The position numbers and the translations under genes are program-made. From Aggregatibacter aphrophilus ATCC 33389 (GTDB lineage Bacteria; Pseudomonadota; Gammaproteobacteria; Enterobacterales; Pasteurellaceae): a stretch of DNA of 64,000 nucleotides. The notes under the pieces are model-generated. The model was not told the DNA's origin and did no database searches. It saw only the letters and a list, made by a program, of their open reading frames with translations. The stretch spans positions 992,001-1,056,000 of the forward strand of contig NZ_LR134327.1 in NCBI RefSeq assembly GCF_900636915.1. Direction: 5' to 3'. Position 1 is the stretch's first letter. Each line of letters begins with the position of its first letter. Shown piece after piece: positions 54,070-64,000 of this stretch.

Positions 54070-56892
54070 TTAAGCGAAATGTCTCACTTCGCCGTTACCT
54101 GCAACGTTTTCTACGCAACGCGGGCAAAGTGTCGGATGTTCCGGATTCACGCCGATTTTGTCGGAATAATGCCAGCAACGTGGGCATTTTTCGCCGTGAG
54201 AACGTGCTACGCTTACCGCAATCCCCTCTAACTCGCCTGCCGCCACATCCGCCGGTTTATCCGCCAATGCTTTCACTTCCGCTTTTGAGGTAATTAATAC
54301 GAAACGTAATTCATCGCCTAATTGTTCCAACAAGGTACGATATTCATCGTTAGCGTAAACGGTGACTTCCGCTTCTAAACCGCCACCGATCACTTTGTCG
54401 TTACGGGCAATTTCTAATACGCGGTTTACTTCGGAACGTACTTTAATCAGTTGTTGCCAGTAAGCATCATCTAATTTTTCGTTCTCGCCTAAACCAAATA
54501 AGCCTTCGTAGAATTCTTCAGTGAAGACGAATTCTGCACGTGTCGTCGCCGTTTGTGGCAAGTAGCCCCAAACTTCATCCGCCGTAAAGGAAAGAATTGG
54601 TGCCATCCAACGTACCAACGCTTCGGCAATGTGCCATAATGCTGTTTGGCAACTACGGCGCGCAAGGCTGTCCGCTTTGGTGGTGTATTGACGGTCTTTG
54701 ATAATATCAAGGTAGAACGAGCCCATTTCCACCGAACAGAAACGCATTAAGCGTTGCACCACGGCGTGGAATTGATAGTTATCATAAGCGTCTTTGATTT
54801 CGTTTTGTGCTTCTAATGCACAAGCCACCGCCCAACGATCCAAGCTAATCATCTCTTCCGGTTTCACCGCATCACGTTGTGGGTCAAAACCGTTTAAGTT
54901 CGCTAACAAGAAACGTGCCGTGTTACGAATACGACGATAGCTGTCTGCCGCACGTTTTAAGATTTCATCGGAAACGGTCATTTCACCGGTATAGTCGGTA
55001 GAAGCCACCCATAAACGTAAAATGTCGCCACCGAATTTATCCATCACTTCTTGTGGCGTCACGATGTTACCGATAGATTTTGACATCTTACGGCCTTGAC
55101 CATCCACGGTGAAGCCGTGAGTTAATACTTGTTTGTATGGCGCTTTGCTGTCTGTTGCGGTAGAAAGCATTAAAGAAGACATAAACCAACCACGGTGTTG
55201 GTCGGAACCTTCTAAATACATATCAATATCTTGACCGTTAAATTCCGGGCGATTCGCCACCACAGAAGAATAGGTTGATCCTGAGTCAAACCATACGTCA
55301 AGGGTATCAGGCACTTTGCGATAGGTTTCTGCATCCGCACCTAATAATTCTTTTTCATCTAAATCCCACCATGCTTGAATACCGGCTTTCTCTACACGTT
55401 TCGCCACTTCTTCAAGTAGCTCTAAGGTACGCGGATGAAGTTCTTCGGTTTCTTTGTGCACGAATAAGGTCATCGGCACGCCCCAAGTACGTTGACGGGA
55501 AATACACCAGTCAGGGCGGTTTTCCACCATTTTTTCGATACGTGCTTGACCCCAATCCGGAATCCAACGAACTTGTTTGATTTCACCTAAGGCTTGTTGG
55601 CGTAAACCTTGCGTTTCCATACCGATAAACCATTGTGGTGTTGCACGGAAAATAATCGGGGTTTTATGGCGCCAGCAGTGTGGGTAGCTGTGTTTGATTT
55701 TCTCAACTTTTAATAAATTGCCTGTTTCTTGTAATTTTTCAACCACTAATGGATTGGCTTCAAATACGCCTTTGCCGGCAAAGAATTCGGTAGTGGAAAT
55801 AAATTTACCGTCATTAGACACAAGGCCAGCCATCGGTAAGTCATATTGTTTACCCACGATAAAGTCGTCTAAACCGTGATCCGGTGCGGTATGTACTAAA
55901 CCGGTACCGCCGTCGGTAGTCACATGATCGCCTAAAATAATCGGCACGGTGAAATTGTAGAACGGGTGATGAAAGCGTAATAACTCGAGATCTTTGCCTT
56001 TTGCGGAACCTAAGATTTTCACCTTCTCCACGCCAATCGCTTTCGCCACATCGTCCACCAAATCGGCAGCTAAAATCACGCGCTCGTCGCCTAATTGCAC
56101 AAGCTGATATTCCAACTCCGCATTCACGGAAATGGCACGGTTGGACGGCATGGTCCAAGGGGTTGTGGTCCAAATCACGGCAGACAGCTTGCCGCTGCCT
56201 TTGCCGACGGCGTTAAATTTACCCTCAATTTCCACCGCACTTTCCGCCGGGAAACGCACATAAATGGACGGCGACACGCGGTCTTCATATTCCACTTCCG
56301 CTTCCGCCAAAGACGAACCGCAATCCAAGCACCAATGCACCGGCTTGGAGCCTTTATATAAATGCCCGTTGGCGATCACTTTGCCCAGAGTGCGGATAAT
56401 GTTGGCTTCAGTGTTGAAATTCATGGTCAGATACGGATTATCCCAATCGCCCAACACGCCGAGGCGCACGAAGTCTTTTTTCTGACCTTCCACCTGTTCT
56501 GCCGCATATTCACGGCATTTTTGACGAAATTCCGCCGCTGAAATTTTCTCGTTCGGTTTGCCCACTAAGCCTTCTACTTTCAATTCAATCGGCAAGCCGT
56601 GGCAGTCCCAACCCGGAATATAAGGAGAATCAAAACCTAATGCGGTTTTGGATTTAACAATAATATCTTTCAGAATTTTATTCACCGCATGGCCGATATG
56701 AATGCTACCGTTCGCATACGGAGGGCCATCGTGTAAAATAAAGGACTTTTTGCCTTTTGAGGCTTCACGAATTTTTTGATACAACTGTTTTTCGTACCAG
56801 TTTTTTAACATCACAGGCTCGCGTTTGGCTAAATCACCACGCATCGGAAAGCCCGTTTCGGGAAGGTTAAGGGTATTTTTATAATCAGTCAT
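54070..56892 (-). CDS. ileS: Isoleucyl-tRNA synthetase
   Basis: A class I synthetase charging tRNA-Ile with editing of valine. The 940 residues match E. coli IleRS (938). The HIGH motif appears in [10 protein letters not shown] near 58-67, the editing CP1 domain occupies about 200-400 (W-T-T-T-P-W near 240), and K-M-S-K-S lies near 600. The C-terminal zinc site is C-P-R-C-W paired with C-P-R-C-V at about 901-925. It lies between ribF and lspA, the standard ribF-ileS-lspA-ispH order. Confidence 0.98.
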   Translation of the reverse strand: MTDYKNTLNLPETGFPMRGDLAKREPVMLKNWYEKQLYQKIREASKGKKSFILHDGPPYANGSIHIGHAVNKILKDIIVKSKTALGFDSPYIPGWDCHGLPIELKVEGLVGKPNEKISAAEFRQKCREYAAEQVEGQKKDFVRLGVLGDWDNPYLTMNFNTEANIIRTLGKVIANGHLYKGSKPVHWCLDCGSSLAEAEVEYEDRVSPSIYVRFPAESAVEIEGKFNAVGKGSGKLSAVIWTTTPWTMPSNRAISVNAELEYQLVQLGDERVILAADLVDDVAKAIGVEKVKILGSAKGKDLELLRFHHPFYNFTVPIILGDHVTTDGGTGLVHTAPDHGLDDFIVGKQYDLPMAGLVSNDGKFISTTEFFAGKGVFEANPLVVEKLQETGNLLKVEKIKHSYPHCWRHKTPIIFRATPQWFIGMETQGLRQQALGEIKQVRWIPDWGQARIEKMVENRPDWCISRQRTWGVPMTLFVHKETEELHPRTLELLEEVAKRVEKAGIQAWWDLDEKELLGADAETYRKVPDTLDVWFDSGSTYSSVVANRPEFNGQDIDMYLEGSDQHRGWFMSSLMLSTATDSKAPYKQVLTHGFTVDGQGRKMSKSIGNIVTPQEVMDKFGGDILRLWVASTDYTGEMTVSDEILKRAADSYRRIRNTARFLLANLNGFDPQRDAVKPEEMISLDRWAVACALEAQNEIKDAYDNYQFHAVVQRLMRFCSVEMGSFYLDIIKDRQYTTKADSLARRSCQTALWHIAEALVRWMAPILSFTADEVWGYLPQTATTRAEFVFTEEFYEGLFGLGENEKLDDAYWQQLIKVRSEVNRVLEIARNDKVIGGGLEAEVTVYANDEYRTLLEQLGDELRFVLITSKAEVKALADKPADVAAGELEGIAVSVARSHGEKCPRCWHYSDKIGVNPEHPTLCPRCVENVAGNGEVRHFA

Positions 56893-56931
56893 TTTATATT
56901 CCAGTGTTATGTAAAAATTAAAATTTGTATT

Positions 56932-57870
56932 CTAAAAAGTGCGGTCGGTTTTAAAGATGTTTTTCGCCGTTTCCACATCCTTCGCAATTTGATCTTTTAA
57001 ATCGTCAAAAGACGCAAATTTCATTTCATTGCGGATTTTATGGCATAGCTCGACTTCCAACCATTGTCCATAAATATCGCCTTGAAAATCAAACAAATGC
57101 GCTTCTAGTAATTGATTCACACCGTTGATGGTCGGGCGGGTGCCGATGTTCGCGACCCCATTAAAAAACGCGCCGGATTTTAACCGCACTCTAACCGCGT
57201 AAACCCCTTTCACCGGATTCACCTGACGATGCAAGCGAATGTTCGCAGTAGGAAAGCCGATGGTGCGACCAAGCTGATTGCCATGAATCACGCGACCTAA
57301 AATACGATAAGGACGCCCAAGTAATTTTTCCGCTAACGTTAAATCATCATTTGCCAACGCTTCGCGAATCGCTGTACTGCTGATTCGCAGCTCATCCAAG
57401 CAAAAGCTACGGTTATCTTCGACGGTAAAACCAAACTTTTCACCGGCTTGTTGCAACATAGCAAAATTGCCTTGGCGTTTGGCACCGAATTTGAAATCAT
57501 CGCCGATACTCAAAAACTTAACGTTTAATTTGCGCACCAACCAATCTTCTATAAATTGCTCAGCCGGCATGCCCGCAAAAGTGCGGTCGAATTTTGCCAC
57601 GATGACAATGTTCACGCCCGCTTGTTTGAGATAATACAATTTGTCACGCAAACGCATTAAGCGCGCGGGGGCTTTGTCACTCAGAAAATATTCTCGCGGC
57701 TGGGGTTCAAACAACATAACCGCCATAGGCAAGTTCAGCTCGTCCGCTTTTTGGCGTAAATGGCGCAAAATCGCCTGATGCCCTAAATGCACCCCGTCAA
57801 AATTGCCAATTGTCAATGTGCAACCTTGCAAATTGTGCGGTAAATTTCCCAAGCCACGAAAGAGTTGCAT
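56932..57870 (-). CDS. ribF: Bifunctional riboflavin kinase/FAD synthetase
   Basis: RibF makes FMN and then FAD. The 312 residues contain the nucleotidyltransferase motif T-I-G-N-F-D-G-V-H-L-G-H near 22-33, I-S-S-T-A-I-R near 160, and the kinase motif G-R-T-I-G-F-P-T-A-N near 200-209. The ATG at 57870 (M-Q-L-F-R-G-L) corresponds to the E. coli start; the frame extends eight codons further upstream without support. Two uptake signals are embedded near the ends of the gene. Confidence 0.96.
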   Translation of the reverse strand: MQLFRGLGNLPHNLQGCTLTIGNFDGVHLGHQAILRHLRQKADELNLPMAVMLFEPQPREYFLSDKAPARLMRLRDKLYYLKQAGVNIVIVAKFDRTFAGMPAEQFIEDWLVRKLNVKFLSIGDDFKFGAKRQGNFAMLQQAGEKFGFTVEDNRSFCLDELRISSTAIREALANDDLTLAEKLLGRPYRILGRVIHGNQLGRTIGFPTANIRLHRQVNPVKGVYAVRVRLKSGAFFNGVANIGTRPTINGVNQLLEAHLFDFQGDIYGQWLEVELCHKIRNEMKFASFDDLKDQIAKDVETAKNIFKTDRTF

Positions 57871-57953
57871 TACATCTGTTCCATTAAATTTCAATCAAAA
57901 AATATTTCGGTATTATACGCATAAATCCATGCGCCACAAAAACTAATTTGCGG

Positions 57954-59525
57954 CTAATTAGCCCCGCTTAAATGCTGTTTCCGAATACCCAACAACAGCA
58001 ACATTCCACCGTAAACTATCGCGGCTAAAACAATCAACCAAGCCAACCAATATACCCGGTTGAAAAAGCTCATGGCATTCCATTCGATCAAGCTTGGGCT
58101 GTTATACCAAACCAACAACCCCATCATGGCAGCAGCGCAAAAAACTTTTAGAAAAAACACCGCACTTTGACGGCTGAAATGATAGATATCCGCTTTCGCC
58201 AAGCCACGATAAAGCAAGAAAGCGTTTAACGTCGCCGACATGGCAGAGGCAATTGCCAAGCCCACGTAGCTGAAAGGAATTGCTAACAGATTGAATGCCA
58301 TGTTGCTCACCATGGCGATGATGCCGATTTTCACCGGCGTTTTGGTATCTTGGCGGGCGTAATAACCGTTGGCCAAAATCTTGATTAACATGAAGCTCAG
58401 AAGCCCTGCGTTAAAGCCCCACAGGGAATAAGAGGCGGCCTGAACATCGTTAAAGGTAAAGCTACCGCGCATAAACAGCACGAGCAACATCGGTTGCGCC
58501 AACACGGCAATGCCGATCATGGCAGGCACGCCGAGCAATAAAATCATGCGTACGCCCCAGTCCATTGTGTTGCGAAAATCCACCGCACTTTTGGCATTAT
58601 CGTCACGGTTCACATGGTGGCGGGCAAGGGTCGGCAAAATCACCGTAGAAATGGCGATACCGAACAACCCAAGAGGAAACTCTAACAAGCGGTCGGAATA
58701 ATACAGCCAGCTGATGGAGCCCGTCATTAAGAAACTGGCGATAAAGGTATCAAGCAGCAAGTTGATTTGGCTCACGGAAACACCGAATAAGGCGGGAATC
58801 ATCAGTGTGCGGATTTTCTTCACGCCTTCGTCATGCCACGCCCATTTGGGTTTTACTAATAATTTGGCTTGATATAAGAAAGGCAGTTGAAACAAAAATT
58901 GTAATAAACCGCCGAGAAAGATCCCGATAGCCAAGCCTAAATCCGGATTTTCCAACTGCGGTGCCAGCCAAAGTGCGGTGGCAATCATGGCAATATTGAG
59001 TAACACCGGCGAGAACGACATCACGCCGAATTTGCCGATGGTATTGAGAATCGCACCGGACAGCGCAACGAAGGTCACGAACCATAAATAAGGAAAGGTG
59101 ATTTTGAGCAACAACGAGGCTTGCGTGAATTTTTCCGCATTTGGCCCGTCATTCAACCAATCCACAAACCAACCTGTTCCGAAAATGGCCGCAACCACCG
59201 GCGAGCCGATCATCGCTAATAACGTAACGACCGTGACCAAGCCTCCTAAGGTGCCCGACACTTTGCCGATAAATTCACGGGTTTTGGATAAATCACCGGA
59301 TTTTTGATACTCCGCCAATACCGGCACAAACGCTTGTGAAAACGCCCCTTCGGCGAATAATCGACGGAGAAAATTAGGAATACGATTAGCGAACAAAAAC
59401 ACATCCGCCGCTGCACCGGCACCGATTAAATTGGCAATCACTACATCGCGAACTAACCCCAATACACGGGATACCAACGTCATGGCGCTCACGATAATGC
59501 CCGATTTTAATAACCTCTTACTCAA
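57954..59525 (-). CDS. murJ: Lipid II flippase MurJ
   Basis: MurJ flips lipid-linked peptidoglycan precursors across the inner membrane. The 523 residues form 14 helices. The N-terminal family signature R-V-L-G-L-V-R-D-V-V-I-A lies near 20-31, A-D-V-F-L-F-A-N-R-I-P-N-F-L-R-R near 40-55, and F-A-E-G-A-F-S-Q-A-F-V-P-V follows. It is 83 bases upstream of ribF in the same direction, as in E. coli relatives, and divergent from rpsT. Confidence 0.97.
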   Translation of the reverse strand: MSKRLLKSGIIVSAMTLVSRVLGLVRDVVIANLIGAGAAADVFLFANRIPNFLRRLFAEGAFSQAFVPVLAEYQKSGDLSKTREFIGKVSGTLGGLVTVVTLLAMIGSPVVAAIFGTGWFVDWLNDGPNAEKFTQASLLLKITFPYLWFVTFVALSGAILNTIGKFGVMSFSPVLLNIAMIATALWLAPQLENPDLGLAIGIFLGGLLQFLFQLPFLYQAKLLVKPKWAWHDEGVKKIRTLMIPALFGVSVSQINLLLDTFIASFLMTGSISWLYYSDRLLEFPLGLFGIAISTVILPTLARHHVNRDDNAKSAVDFRNTMDWGVRMILLLGVPAMIGIAVLAQPMLLVLFMRGSFTFNDVQAASYSLWGFNAGLLSFMLIKILANGYYARQDTKTPVKIGIIAMVSNMAFNLLAIPFSYVGLAIASAMSATLNAFLLYRGLAKADIYHFSRQSAVFFLKVFCAAAMMGLLVWYNSPSLIEWNAMSFFNRVYWLAWLIVLAAIVYGGMLLLLGIRKQHLSGAN

Positions 59526-59712
59526 AATACTGCACTCTATAAAAATAAAATTTGCCTAATTGTATAGAAATTTCGTTTTTACGCTATATTCTAAGGGAAA
59601 AAACTGTTAAAATCCCGCGCACATCGTTTGGTGAGCCTATTTAGAAAGAGCTTGTTAAGAATAACGATGCCTACTTCGGTTGTGTCTCACCGAAATCAAC
59701 ACAAAATTCCCG

Positions 59713-59741
59713 TTGACAAATGTATAAGAAATCGGCATATT
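59713..59741 (+). promoter_or_regulatory. Promoter of rpsT
   Basis: A perfect TTGACA -35 box at 59713-59718, a 17-base spacer and CATATT at 59736-59741. The leader before the TTG start is about 45 bases. Confidence 0.65.
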
Positions 59742-59793
59742 TACGCCCCTATTTTGTCACTATTAACTAACAGAAATTTTTAGGAGTTTGACC

Positions 59794-60057
59794 TTGGCTA
59801 ATATCAAGTCAGCAAAAAAACGTGCGGTTCAATCTGAAAAACGCCGTCAACACAACGCAAGCCAACGCTCTATGATGCGTACTTACATCAAAAAAGTTTA
59901 TGCTCAAGTAGCAGCGGGCGAGAAAGTAGCAGCTGAAGCAGCATTCGTTGAAATGCAAAAAGTTGTTGACCGCATGGCTTCTAAAGGCTTAATCCACGCT
60001 AACAAAGCAGCCAACCACAAATCTAAATTAGCTGCACAAATCAAAAAATTAGCCTAA
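59794..60057 (+). CDS. rpsT: 30S ribosomal protein S20
   Basis: S20 binds 16S rRNA at the bottom of the small subunit. The 87 residues ([10 protein letters not shown], later [11 protein letters not shown] and [10 protein letters not shown]) match E. coli in length. The start is TTG at 59794, seven bases after AGGAG. E. coli rpsT also uses UUG, which there takes part in autogenous control, so the rare start is probably a conserved regulatory feature. An in-frame TTG two codons earlier is too near the ribosome site. Confidence 0.97.
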   Translation: MANIKSAKKRAVQSEKRRQHNASQRSMMRTYIKKVYAQVAAGEKVAAEAAFVEMQKVVDRMASKGLIHANKAANHKSKLAAQIKKLA

Positions 60058-60080
60058 TTTTTGCCTTATTATTTAAAGAG

Positions 60081-60106
60081 AAACCGCTCAAATGAGCGGT
60101 TTTTTG
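60081..60106 (+). terminator. Terminator after rpsT
   Basis: AAACCGCTC pairs with GAGCGGTTT over a 4-base loop, followed by a T run. Confidence 0.92.
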
Positions 60107-60153
60107 TTTTCATTGAAATGGTAAAAATGTCGGTAAAAATCACCGCACTTTGC

Positions 60154-60810
60154 CTATCTCACTCTCCTACGCCGCTGATGAAATAATTTACTTCTCGATT
60201 GCGTGGTCTTATTTCTCAATACAGGCGTTTTTTCTACCACATGAATACGGCTACGGCGGTAGTGGCTGAGGAAATAATGCAGACTGCTGGCAAACAACAC
60301 GCCCACTAAAAACACAATAATAATTTCACCATATAAACGATGAAAAATCTGATTAATTTTGCTTTTTGTCGATTGCCCGTATTTAGCATCAAAAGTCATG
60401 CGTAGAAAGCCTTCTACACCGTTAGACGAATAAATCGGTTCGACGATTTGTTGTGAGTCTGCCTCTTTGTCTTCCTGTTTATCTAGTCCCAATAAACTTC
60501 GCATATCAGGGGAATTCGTACTTTGCGCCAATAATTCACCATTACGCGCATAAAGTGCGGCATCCAACACAAATTCTTCTTTTACAAAGTTATCCAAATT
60601 TTCCACCAGTCGTTCGGTTTTCGCGTTATTGACCAATAACATCGAGAACAAACTGGCTTGTTGACGCGTCAGTAAATGGGATACATTCGCCACTTGGTTT
60701 ACGCTAGAAAGTTGTGAACCGATTTTGAACTGTTTTACGCCAAATAAAATGACTGCCATGATGCCCGCGCATAACAAAACAATGCCGAAGAACATCATAA
60801 ATTTAATCAT
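60154..60810 (-). CDS. ytjB: YtjB/Smp-like inner-membrane protein
   Basis: A 218-residue protein of the SMP_2 family. It has one helix at the N-terminus (about 5-25), a periplasmic domain with L-D-A-A-L-Y-A-R-N-G-E-L-L-A-Q-S near 90 and Q-I-V-E-P-I-Y near 130, a second helix (about 165-185) and an Arg/Lys-rich cytoplasmic tail (R-R-R-R-V-R at the end). The domain resembles sensor periplasmic modules, but the function is unknown. It is divergent from serB, exactly as ytjB/serB in E. coli. The start could be ATG 60810 or TTG 60831. Confidence 0.85.
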   Translation of the reverse strand: MIKFMMFFGIVLLCAGIMAVILFGVKQFKIGSQLSSVNQVANVSHLLTRQQASLFSMLLVNNAKTERLVENLDNFVKEEFVLDAALYARNGELLAQSTNSPDMRSLLGLDKQEDKEADSQQIVEPIYSSNGVEGFLRMTFDAKYGQSTKSKINQIFHRLYGEIIIVFLVGVLFASSLHYFLSHYRRSRIHVVEKTPVLRNKTTQSRSKLFHQRRRRVR

Positions 60811-60907
60811 TTTTTCTTTTACTAAATGCAAGTTATTTTCCCCAAAAGTGAATAAGTAAGCTAGAATAAACCGCCTTTTGAAAACCGCTACAATTTACAG
60901 GATTTTT

Positions 60908-61852
60908 ATGCAAACACAAAATCTGACAGACATCCTCAATCACTTTCCATCTCTCCCGGCACCATTGCTTGCCGACCAACCTTGTGAGTCGGCGCAGGCG
61001 TTTATTCTCTACTCCGACAACCTAAATCTCTCAAAGTTACAGACTTTTCAGCAAAAGTGCGGTGAAAATTTTTTGTGTTTTGCCGCTTGGAATGTGTTGC
61101 ATAACACCGTGGTGTTGCTCAAAGGCGAGTGGAAATCGGAATGGATTGGTATTGCCCATGAATTAGCACTGGATATTGCGCCGCTAAACTTTTACGCCAG
61201 TTTGAAGCAAGCGGGATTATTGGTGATGGACATGGATTCCACCGCCATCCAAATTGAATGTATCGATGAAATCGCCAAACTTGCCGGCACCGGCGATATG
61301 GTTTCCGCCATTACGGAACGCGCCATGCGTGGTGAACTCGATTTTAGTCAAAGCCTGCGCCAACGGGTTGCTACCTTAAAAGATGCACCGGAAGGCATTT
61401 TGCAAGAGGTCAAACAACATTTACCGCTGATGCCGGGATTGGTCGAAACGGTCAAAGAACTCAAAAATCACGGCTGGAAAGTAGCCATTGCTTCCGGTGG
61501 ATTTACCTATTTTGCCGAAGTATTACAACAAAAACTCGGCTTAGATTTTATTGCCGCCAATCAATTCGAGATTATTGACGGCAAACTTACAGGCAACGTA
61601 CAAGGCACCATTGTGGATGCGCAATACAAAGCGCAAACCTTACAACAGTTGGCACAACAATTTAACATTGCCATAGAAAACACCGTTGCCATCGGCGACG
61701 GCGCCAATGATCTCGCCATGATGCAAGTTGCCGATGTCGGCGTGGCTTATCACGCTAAACCAAAAGTACAACAATTGGCGCAAGTTATCGTCAATTTCAC
61801 CGATTTAACCGCACTTTTATGTATTTTAAGTGCAAACGACAAAATTAAATAA
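60908..61852 (+). CDS. serB: Phosphoserine phosphatase
   Basis: The last step of serine synthesis. The 314 residues form an N-terminal regulatory part and a HAD phosphatase domain: nucleophile motif D-M-D-S-T near residue 110, S-G-G-F-T-Y near 198 and [10 protein letters not shown] near 265. The ATG at 60908 follows AGGA; an upstream TTG extends the frame by 10 codons. An uptake signal is encoded within the gene (61052 region) and another near the end. yajQ follows after 10 bases. Confidence 0.96.
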   Translation: MQTQNLTDILNHFPSLPAPLLADQPCESAQAFILYSDNLNLSKLQTFQQKCGENFLCFAAWNVLHNTVVLLKGEWKSEWIGIAHELALDIAPLNFYASLKQAGLLVMDMDSTAIQIECIDEIAKLAGTGDMVSAITERAMRGELDFSQSLRQRVATLKDAPEGILQEVKQHLPLMPGLVETVKELKNHGWKVAIASGGFTYFAEVLQQKLGLDFIAANQFEIIDGKLTGNVQGTIVDAQYKAQTLQQLAQQFNIAIENTVAIGDGANDLAMMQVADVGVAYHAKPKVQQLAQVIVNFTDLTALLCILSANDKIK

Positions 61853-61862
61853 GGAGAAAACC

Positions 61863-62354
61863 ATGCCATCATTCGACATTGTTTCCGAAATCAGCGGACA
61901 CGAAATCCGCAACGCCGTGGAAAACGCCAACCGCGAACTCACCAACCGTTGGGACTTCCGTAACGTACAAGCCGCAATTGAATTTAACGAAAAAAATGAA
62001 AGCATTAAAGTGAGCAGCGAATCGGATTTCCAAGTGGAGCAACTCATCGACATCTTACGTAACGCGTGTATTAAACGTAACATCGAATCCACTTCCTTGG
62101 ATATTCCTGCCGACTATGAACACAGCGGCAAAACGTACAGCAAAGAAATCAAGCTGAAACAAGGCATTGAAACCGACATGGCGAAAAAGATCACCAAGCT
62201 GATCAAAGATTCCAAAATCAAAGTCCAAAGCCAAATCCAAGGCGAGCAAGTCCGTGTTACCGGTAAATCCCGCGATGATTTACAAGCCGTGATTCAACTC
62301 GTCAAAACCGCCGAACTGGGACAACCATTCCAATTCAATAATTTCCGCGATTAA
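61863..62354 (+). CDS. yajQ: YajQ-family nucleotide-binding protein
   Basis: UPF0234 family; some members bind cyclic-di-GMP or RNA, but the role here is not shown. The 163 residues start M-P-S-F-D-I-V-S-E. They have two ferredoxin-like halves with N-R-W-D-F-R near 30, K-L-K-Q-G-I near 98 and D-D-L-Q-A-V-I-Q near 139. AAGGAG precedes the ATG at 61863. It is probably co-transcribed with serB and ends before an uptake-signal terminator. Confidence 0.94.
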   Translation: MPSFDIVSEISGHEIRNAVENANRELTNRWDFRNVQAAIEFNEKNESIKVSSESDFQVEQLIDILRNACIKRNIESTSLDIPADYEHSGKTYSKEIKLKQGIETDMAKKITKLIKDSKIKVQSQIQGEQVRVTGKSRDDLQAVIQLVKTAELGQPFQFNNFRD

Positions 62355-62371
62355 AAACGCGTTCAAAAACG

Positions 62372-62407
62372 ACCGCACTTTAGATAATTAAAGTGCGGTT
62401 TCCTCTT
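62372..62407 (+). terminator. Uptake-signal hairpin after yajQ
   Basis: ACCGCACTTTA (62372-62382) pairs with TAAAGTGCGGT (62389-62399), followed by TTCCTCTT. The tail is only moderately T-rich. Confidence 0.65.
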
Positions 62408-62474
62408 CCCTTCATTGAGAAAAAACCGACTTTCCGCTACAATACGCCACTATTTTTATTCACGTAAACAGACT

Positions 62475-63059
62475 ATGTCAGAAATTAAGTTAATCGTTGG
62501 GCTTGGCAATCCCGGCGATAAATACGCAGACACCCGCCACAATGCCGGAGAATGGTTAATTGCACGCTTAGCACGGCGGTTTGATGTCACATTAAATGCG
62601 GAGAATAAGTTTTCCGGTTATGTGGGAAAAACACTGATTAATAGCAAAGAAATCCGCTTTTTGGTGCCGATGACATTTATGAATTTAAGCGGCAAAGCGG
62701 TAGGCGCATTGGCGAATTTTTATCGTATCAAGCCGGAAGAAATTTTAGTCCTGCATGATGAGTTAGATTTACCGCCCGGTAGCGTTAAACTGAAATTAGG
62801 CGGCGGACATGGCGGACACAACGGCTTAAAAGATATTGTCGCCGCATTGGGCAATAACAATAATTTTTATCGTCTGCGCATTGGGATTGGTCACCCGGGA
62901 CATCGTGATTTGGTGGCGGGTTATGTGTTAAACAAACCGTCCCCCAGTGAGCGCGAAGCACTTGAAAAAGCCTTGGATGAAGCCGCAAATTGCGTGGAAC
63001 TGCTTTTCAAAGACGGCATCGTCAAAGCCACTAATCGACTGAATAGTTTTAAAATTTAG
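62475..63059 (+). CDS. pth: Peptidyl-tRNA hydrolase
   Basis: Pth recycles peptidyl-tRNAs released from stalled ribosomes. The 194 residues equal E. coli Pth. Motifs: [17 protein letters not shown] at 9-25 with the catalytic histidine, M-T-F-M-N-L-S-G near 66, H-D-E-L-D-L-P-P-G near 94 and [10 protein letters not shown] near 110. The start at 62475 is from homology; the frame stays open upstream to 62415. Confidence 0.97.
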   Translation: MSEIKLIVGLGNPGDKYADTRHNAGEWLIARLARRFDVTLNAENKFSGYVGKTLINSKEIRFLVPMTFMNLSGKAVGALANFYRIKPEEILVLHDELDLPPGSVKLKLGGGHGGHNGLKDIVAALGNNNNFYRLRIGIGHPGHRDLVAGYVLNKPSPSEREALEKALDEAANCVELLFKDGIVKATNRLNSFKI

Positions 63060-63069
63060 GGGAAAAACC

Positions 63070-63663
63070 ATGAAAAAAAGTACTTTAGTCATCATCGCAA
63101 GCATTGTTATATCAGGATGTTCTGCCAAAGCGGTACTTGTTCAGAAAAAGGTTAATTACAACCCGAAAGAAGAAGCTCGAGTTCGTGTATATCAATCTAA
63201 TGGAAATGGAACAACCAAAGTTGTTAGTGATCTAACGTGCAAAGATGTACAAAACGATAGAAAAAAAGCCGTCAGCCAAAACCCTTTCCATCGTGACAAT
63301 AGACATAATGGTTTACCAAAAAGAACCTTAAAAAGCGTGAGTGTAGGCATTCCCCTCACAGAACAAAGCGCAAAAGCACTAGAACGTTCAAGCTATTTTG
63401 AGACGGATTCTTTTATTGAGCAAGTCATTCCTGCCAACGTGCCCACCATTATACGAGGAAGCGAGTATTTCGTCGCCAGCTGTCAAATTATTGGAGAATT
63501 CACTCCTCAAGCGGGAAAAGACTATGAAATTCAATACGGTTCTGACAGCAAATATTGCAGAATGTTTATTCATGAGATCGAGCCATTATCAAATCAAAAA
63601 GATACAAAAATTCAAGCACATCTAGGAAAAGAAGTTCGATACAAAAAATGCGATCTTCACTAA
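63070..63663 (+). CDS. Hypothetical lipoprotein between pth and ychF
   Basis: 197 residues. The signal peptide ends V-I-S-G-C, a clear lipobox with the cysteine at about residue 17. The mature part begins S-A-K-A-V and includes E-E-A-R-V-R-V-Y-Q-S-N-G near 35, a pattern seen in envelope lipoproteins with a beta-sandwich. Three further cysteines could form disulfides. GGGGA precedes the ATG, 10 bases after pth. In most gamma-proteobacteria ychF directly follows pth, so this is an insertion. I cannot name the family. Confidence 0.7.
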   Translation: MKKSTLVIIASIVISGCSAKAVLVQKKVNYNPKEEARVRVYQSNGNGTTKVVSDLTCKDVQNDRKKAVSQNPFHRDNRHNGLPKRTLKSVSVGIPLTEQSAKALERSSYFETDSFIEQVIPANVPTIIRGSEYFVASCQIIGEFTPQAGKDYEIQYGSDSKYCRMFIHEIEPLSNQKDTKIQAHLGKEVRYKKCDLH

Positions 63664-63688
63664 TATTTAAGTCAAAATAGGAAAAATT

Positions 63689-64000
63689 ATGGGATTCAAA
63701 TGTGGTATCGTGGGCCTGCCGAATGTGGGCAAATCCACACTTTTCAACGCCTTAACCAAAGCCGGCATTGAAGCGGCAAACTATCCGTTTTGCACCATTG
63801 AGCCAAATACCGGCGTGGTGCCAATGCCGGATCCGCGTTTAGACGCCTTAGCAGAAATCGTCAAACCTGAACGCGTATTGCCAACCACCATGGAATTTGT
63901 GGATATTGCAGGTTTGGTGGCCGGTGCAAGTAAAGGCGAAGGTTTGGGCAACAAATTCTTAGCCAATATCCGTGAAACGGACGCCATCGGCCATGTCGTA
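63689..64000 (+). CDS. ychF: Ribosome-binding ATPase YchF, N-terminal part
   Basis: The gene runs past the window end; 104 codons are visible. It belongs to the OBG-type P-loop family but prefers ATP; it binds ribosomes and is linked to translation and oxidative stress. Seen are the Walker A motif G-L-P-N-V-G-K-S-T at 9-17, T-I-E-P-N-T-G near 37-43 and the switch [12 protein letters not shown] near 70. The start M-G-F-K-C-G-I-V matches the family. It follows pth as in relatives, separated here by a lipoprotein gene. Confidence 0.96.
   Translation, partial: MGFKCGIVGLPNVGKSTLFNALTKAGIEAANYPFCTIEPNTGVVPMPDPRLDALAEIVKPERVLPTTMEFVDIAGLVAGASKGEGLGNKFLANIRETDAIGHVV

Noticed and set aside
59625-59700. 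Distant inverted repeat GGTGAG / CTCACC between murJ and rpsT
   Set aside because: Only about 7 bp with a loop of over 50 bases; no convincing terminator or riboswitch fold.
1-64000. Mobile elements, CRISPR arrays, integrase or att sites around the accessory region
   Set aside because: No transposase, integrase or regularly spaced repeat was seen. The region is bounded by ordinary genes (ansB and sdaA) and an uptake-signal hairpin rather than by att-like repeats.

Overview
The window is chromosomal DNA of a Pasteurellaceae gamma-proteobacterium of the Haemophilus/Aggregatibacter/Pasteurella type. The 9-base DNA uptake signal AAGTGCGGT (or its complement ACCGCACTT) occurs several dozen times, often as inverted pairs forming terminators. 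Housekeeping gene order and protein sequences match that family. Aggregatibacter is my best guess; the genus is an inference. I see no rRNA, insertion sequence, prophage or CRISPR array.

Layout. 1-15.9 kb: the N-terminus of a SulP transporter, a tRNA-Ser, lon with a sigma32-type promoter, ppiD, and upp-uraA-hda on the plus strand. The cluster rlmN-pilW-rodZ-ispG-hisS-yfgM follows on the minus strand, then ansB. 29.9-64 kb: sdaC-sdaA, sprT, metK, rpsO, menF-menD-menH, alaA, fadR/nhaB, dsbB, folB-mltF, plsY, kbp, ypfJ, rpiA-serA, rdgB-ybjQ-hemW, comE1, murJ, ribF-ileS-lspA-ispH, rpsT, ytjB/serB, yajQ, pth and the start of ychF. This part is ordinary core genome: serine metabolism, menaquinone and isoprenoid synthesis, tRNA charging, envelope assembly and competence.

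The accessory region is 15.95-29.95 kb, between ansB and sdaA. It holds two tandem modules, each a DUF4123-type chaperone, a large alpha/beta-hydrolase with a T-H-S-L-G nucleophile elbow, and a membrane-anchored beta-propeller-like protein. This is the order chaperone - lipase effector - immunity known from type VI secretion (tap-1/tseL/tsiV1 of Vibrio cholerae is the precedent), but no vgrG, hcp, PAAR or sheath gene is in the window. The chaperone genes share about 950 nearly identical bases starting exactly at an uptake signal, including the promoter. They diverge abruptly where the C-terminal region begins. Behind the second module lie two more immunity-like paralogues, one broken by a single in-frame stop and one a lipoprotein. 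A decayed immunity fragment lies between the modules. Also present are a small EIIB-like membrane protein lacking the catalytic cysteine, a tiny remnant of the same gene, a two-helix membrane peptide and an unknown lipoprotein. Uptake-signal hairpins separate many of these units, which suggests a cassette array reshaped by natural transformation and recombination.

Regulatory sites read from sequence: a sigma32-like promoter before lon, a near-consensus CRP-S (Sxy-dependent competence) site before comE1, and weaker CRP, MetJ and FadR candidates before ansB, sdaC, metK and fadR/nhaB.
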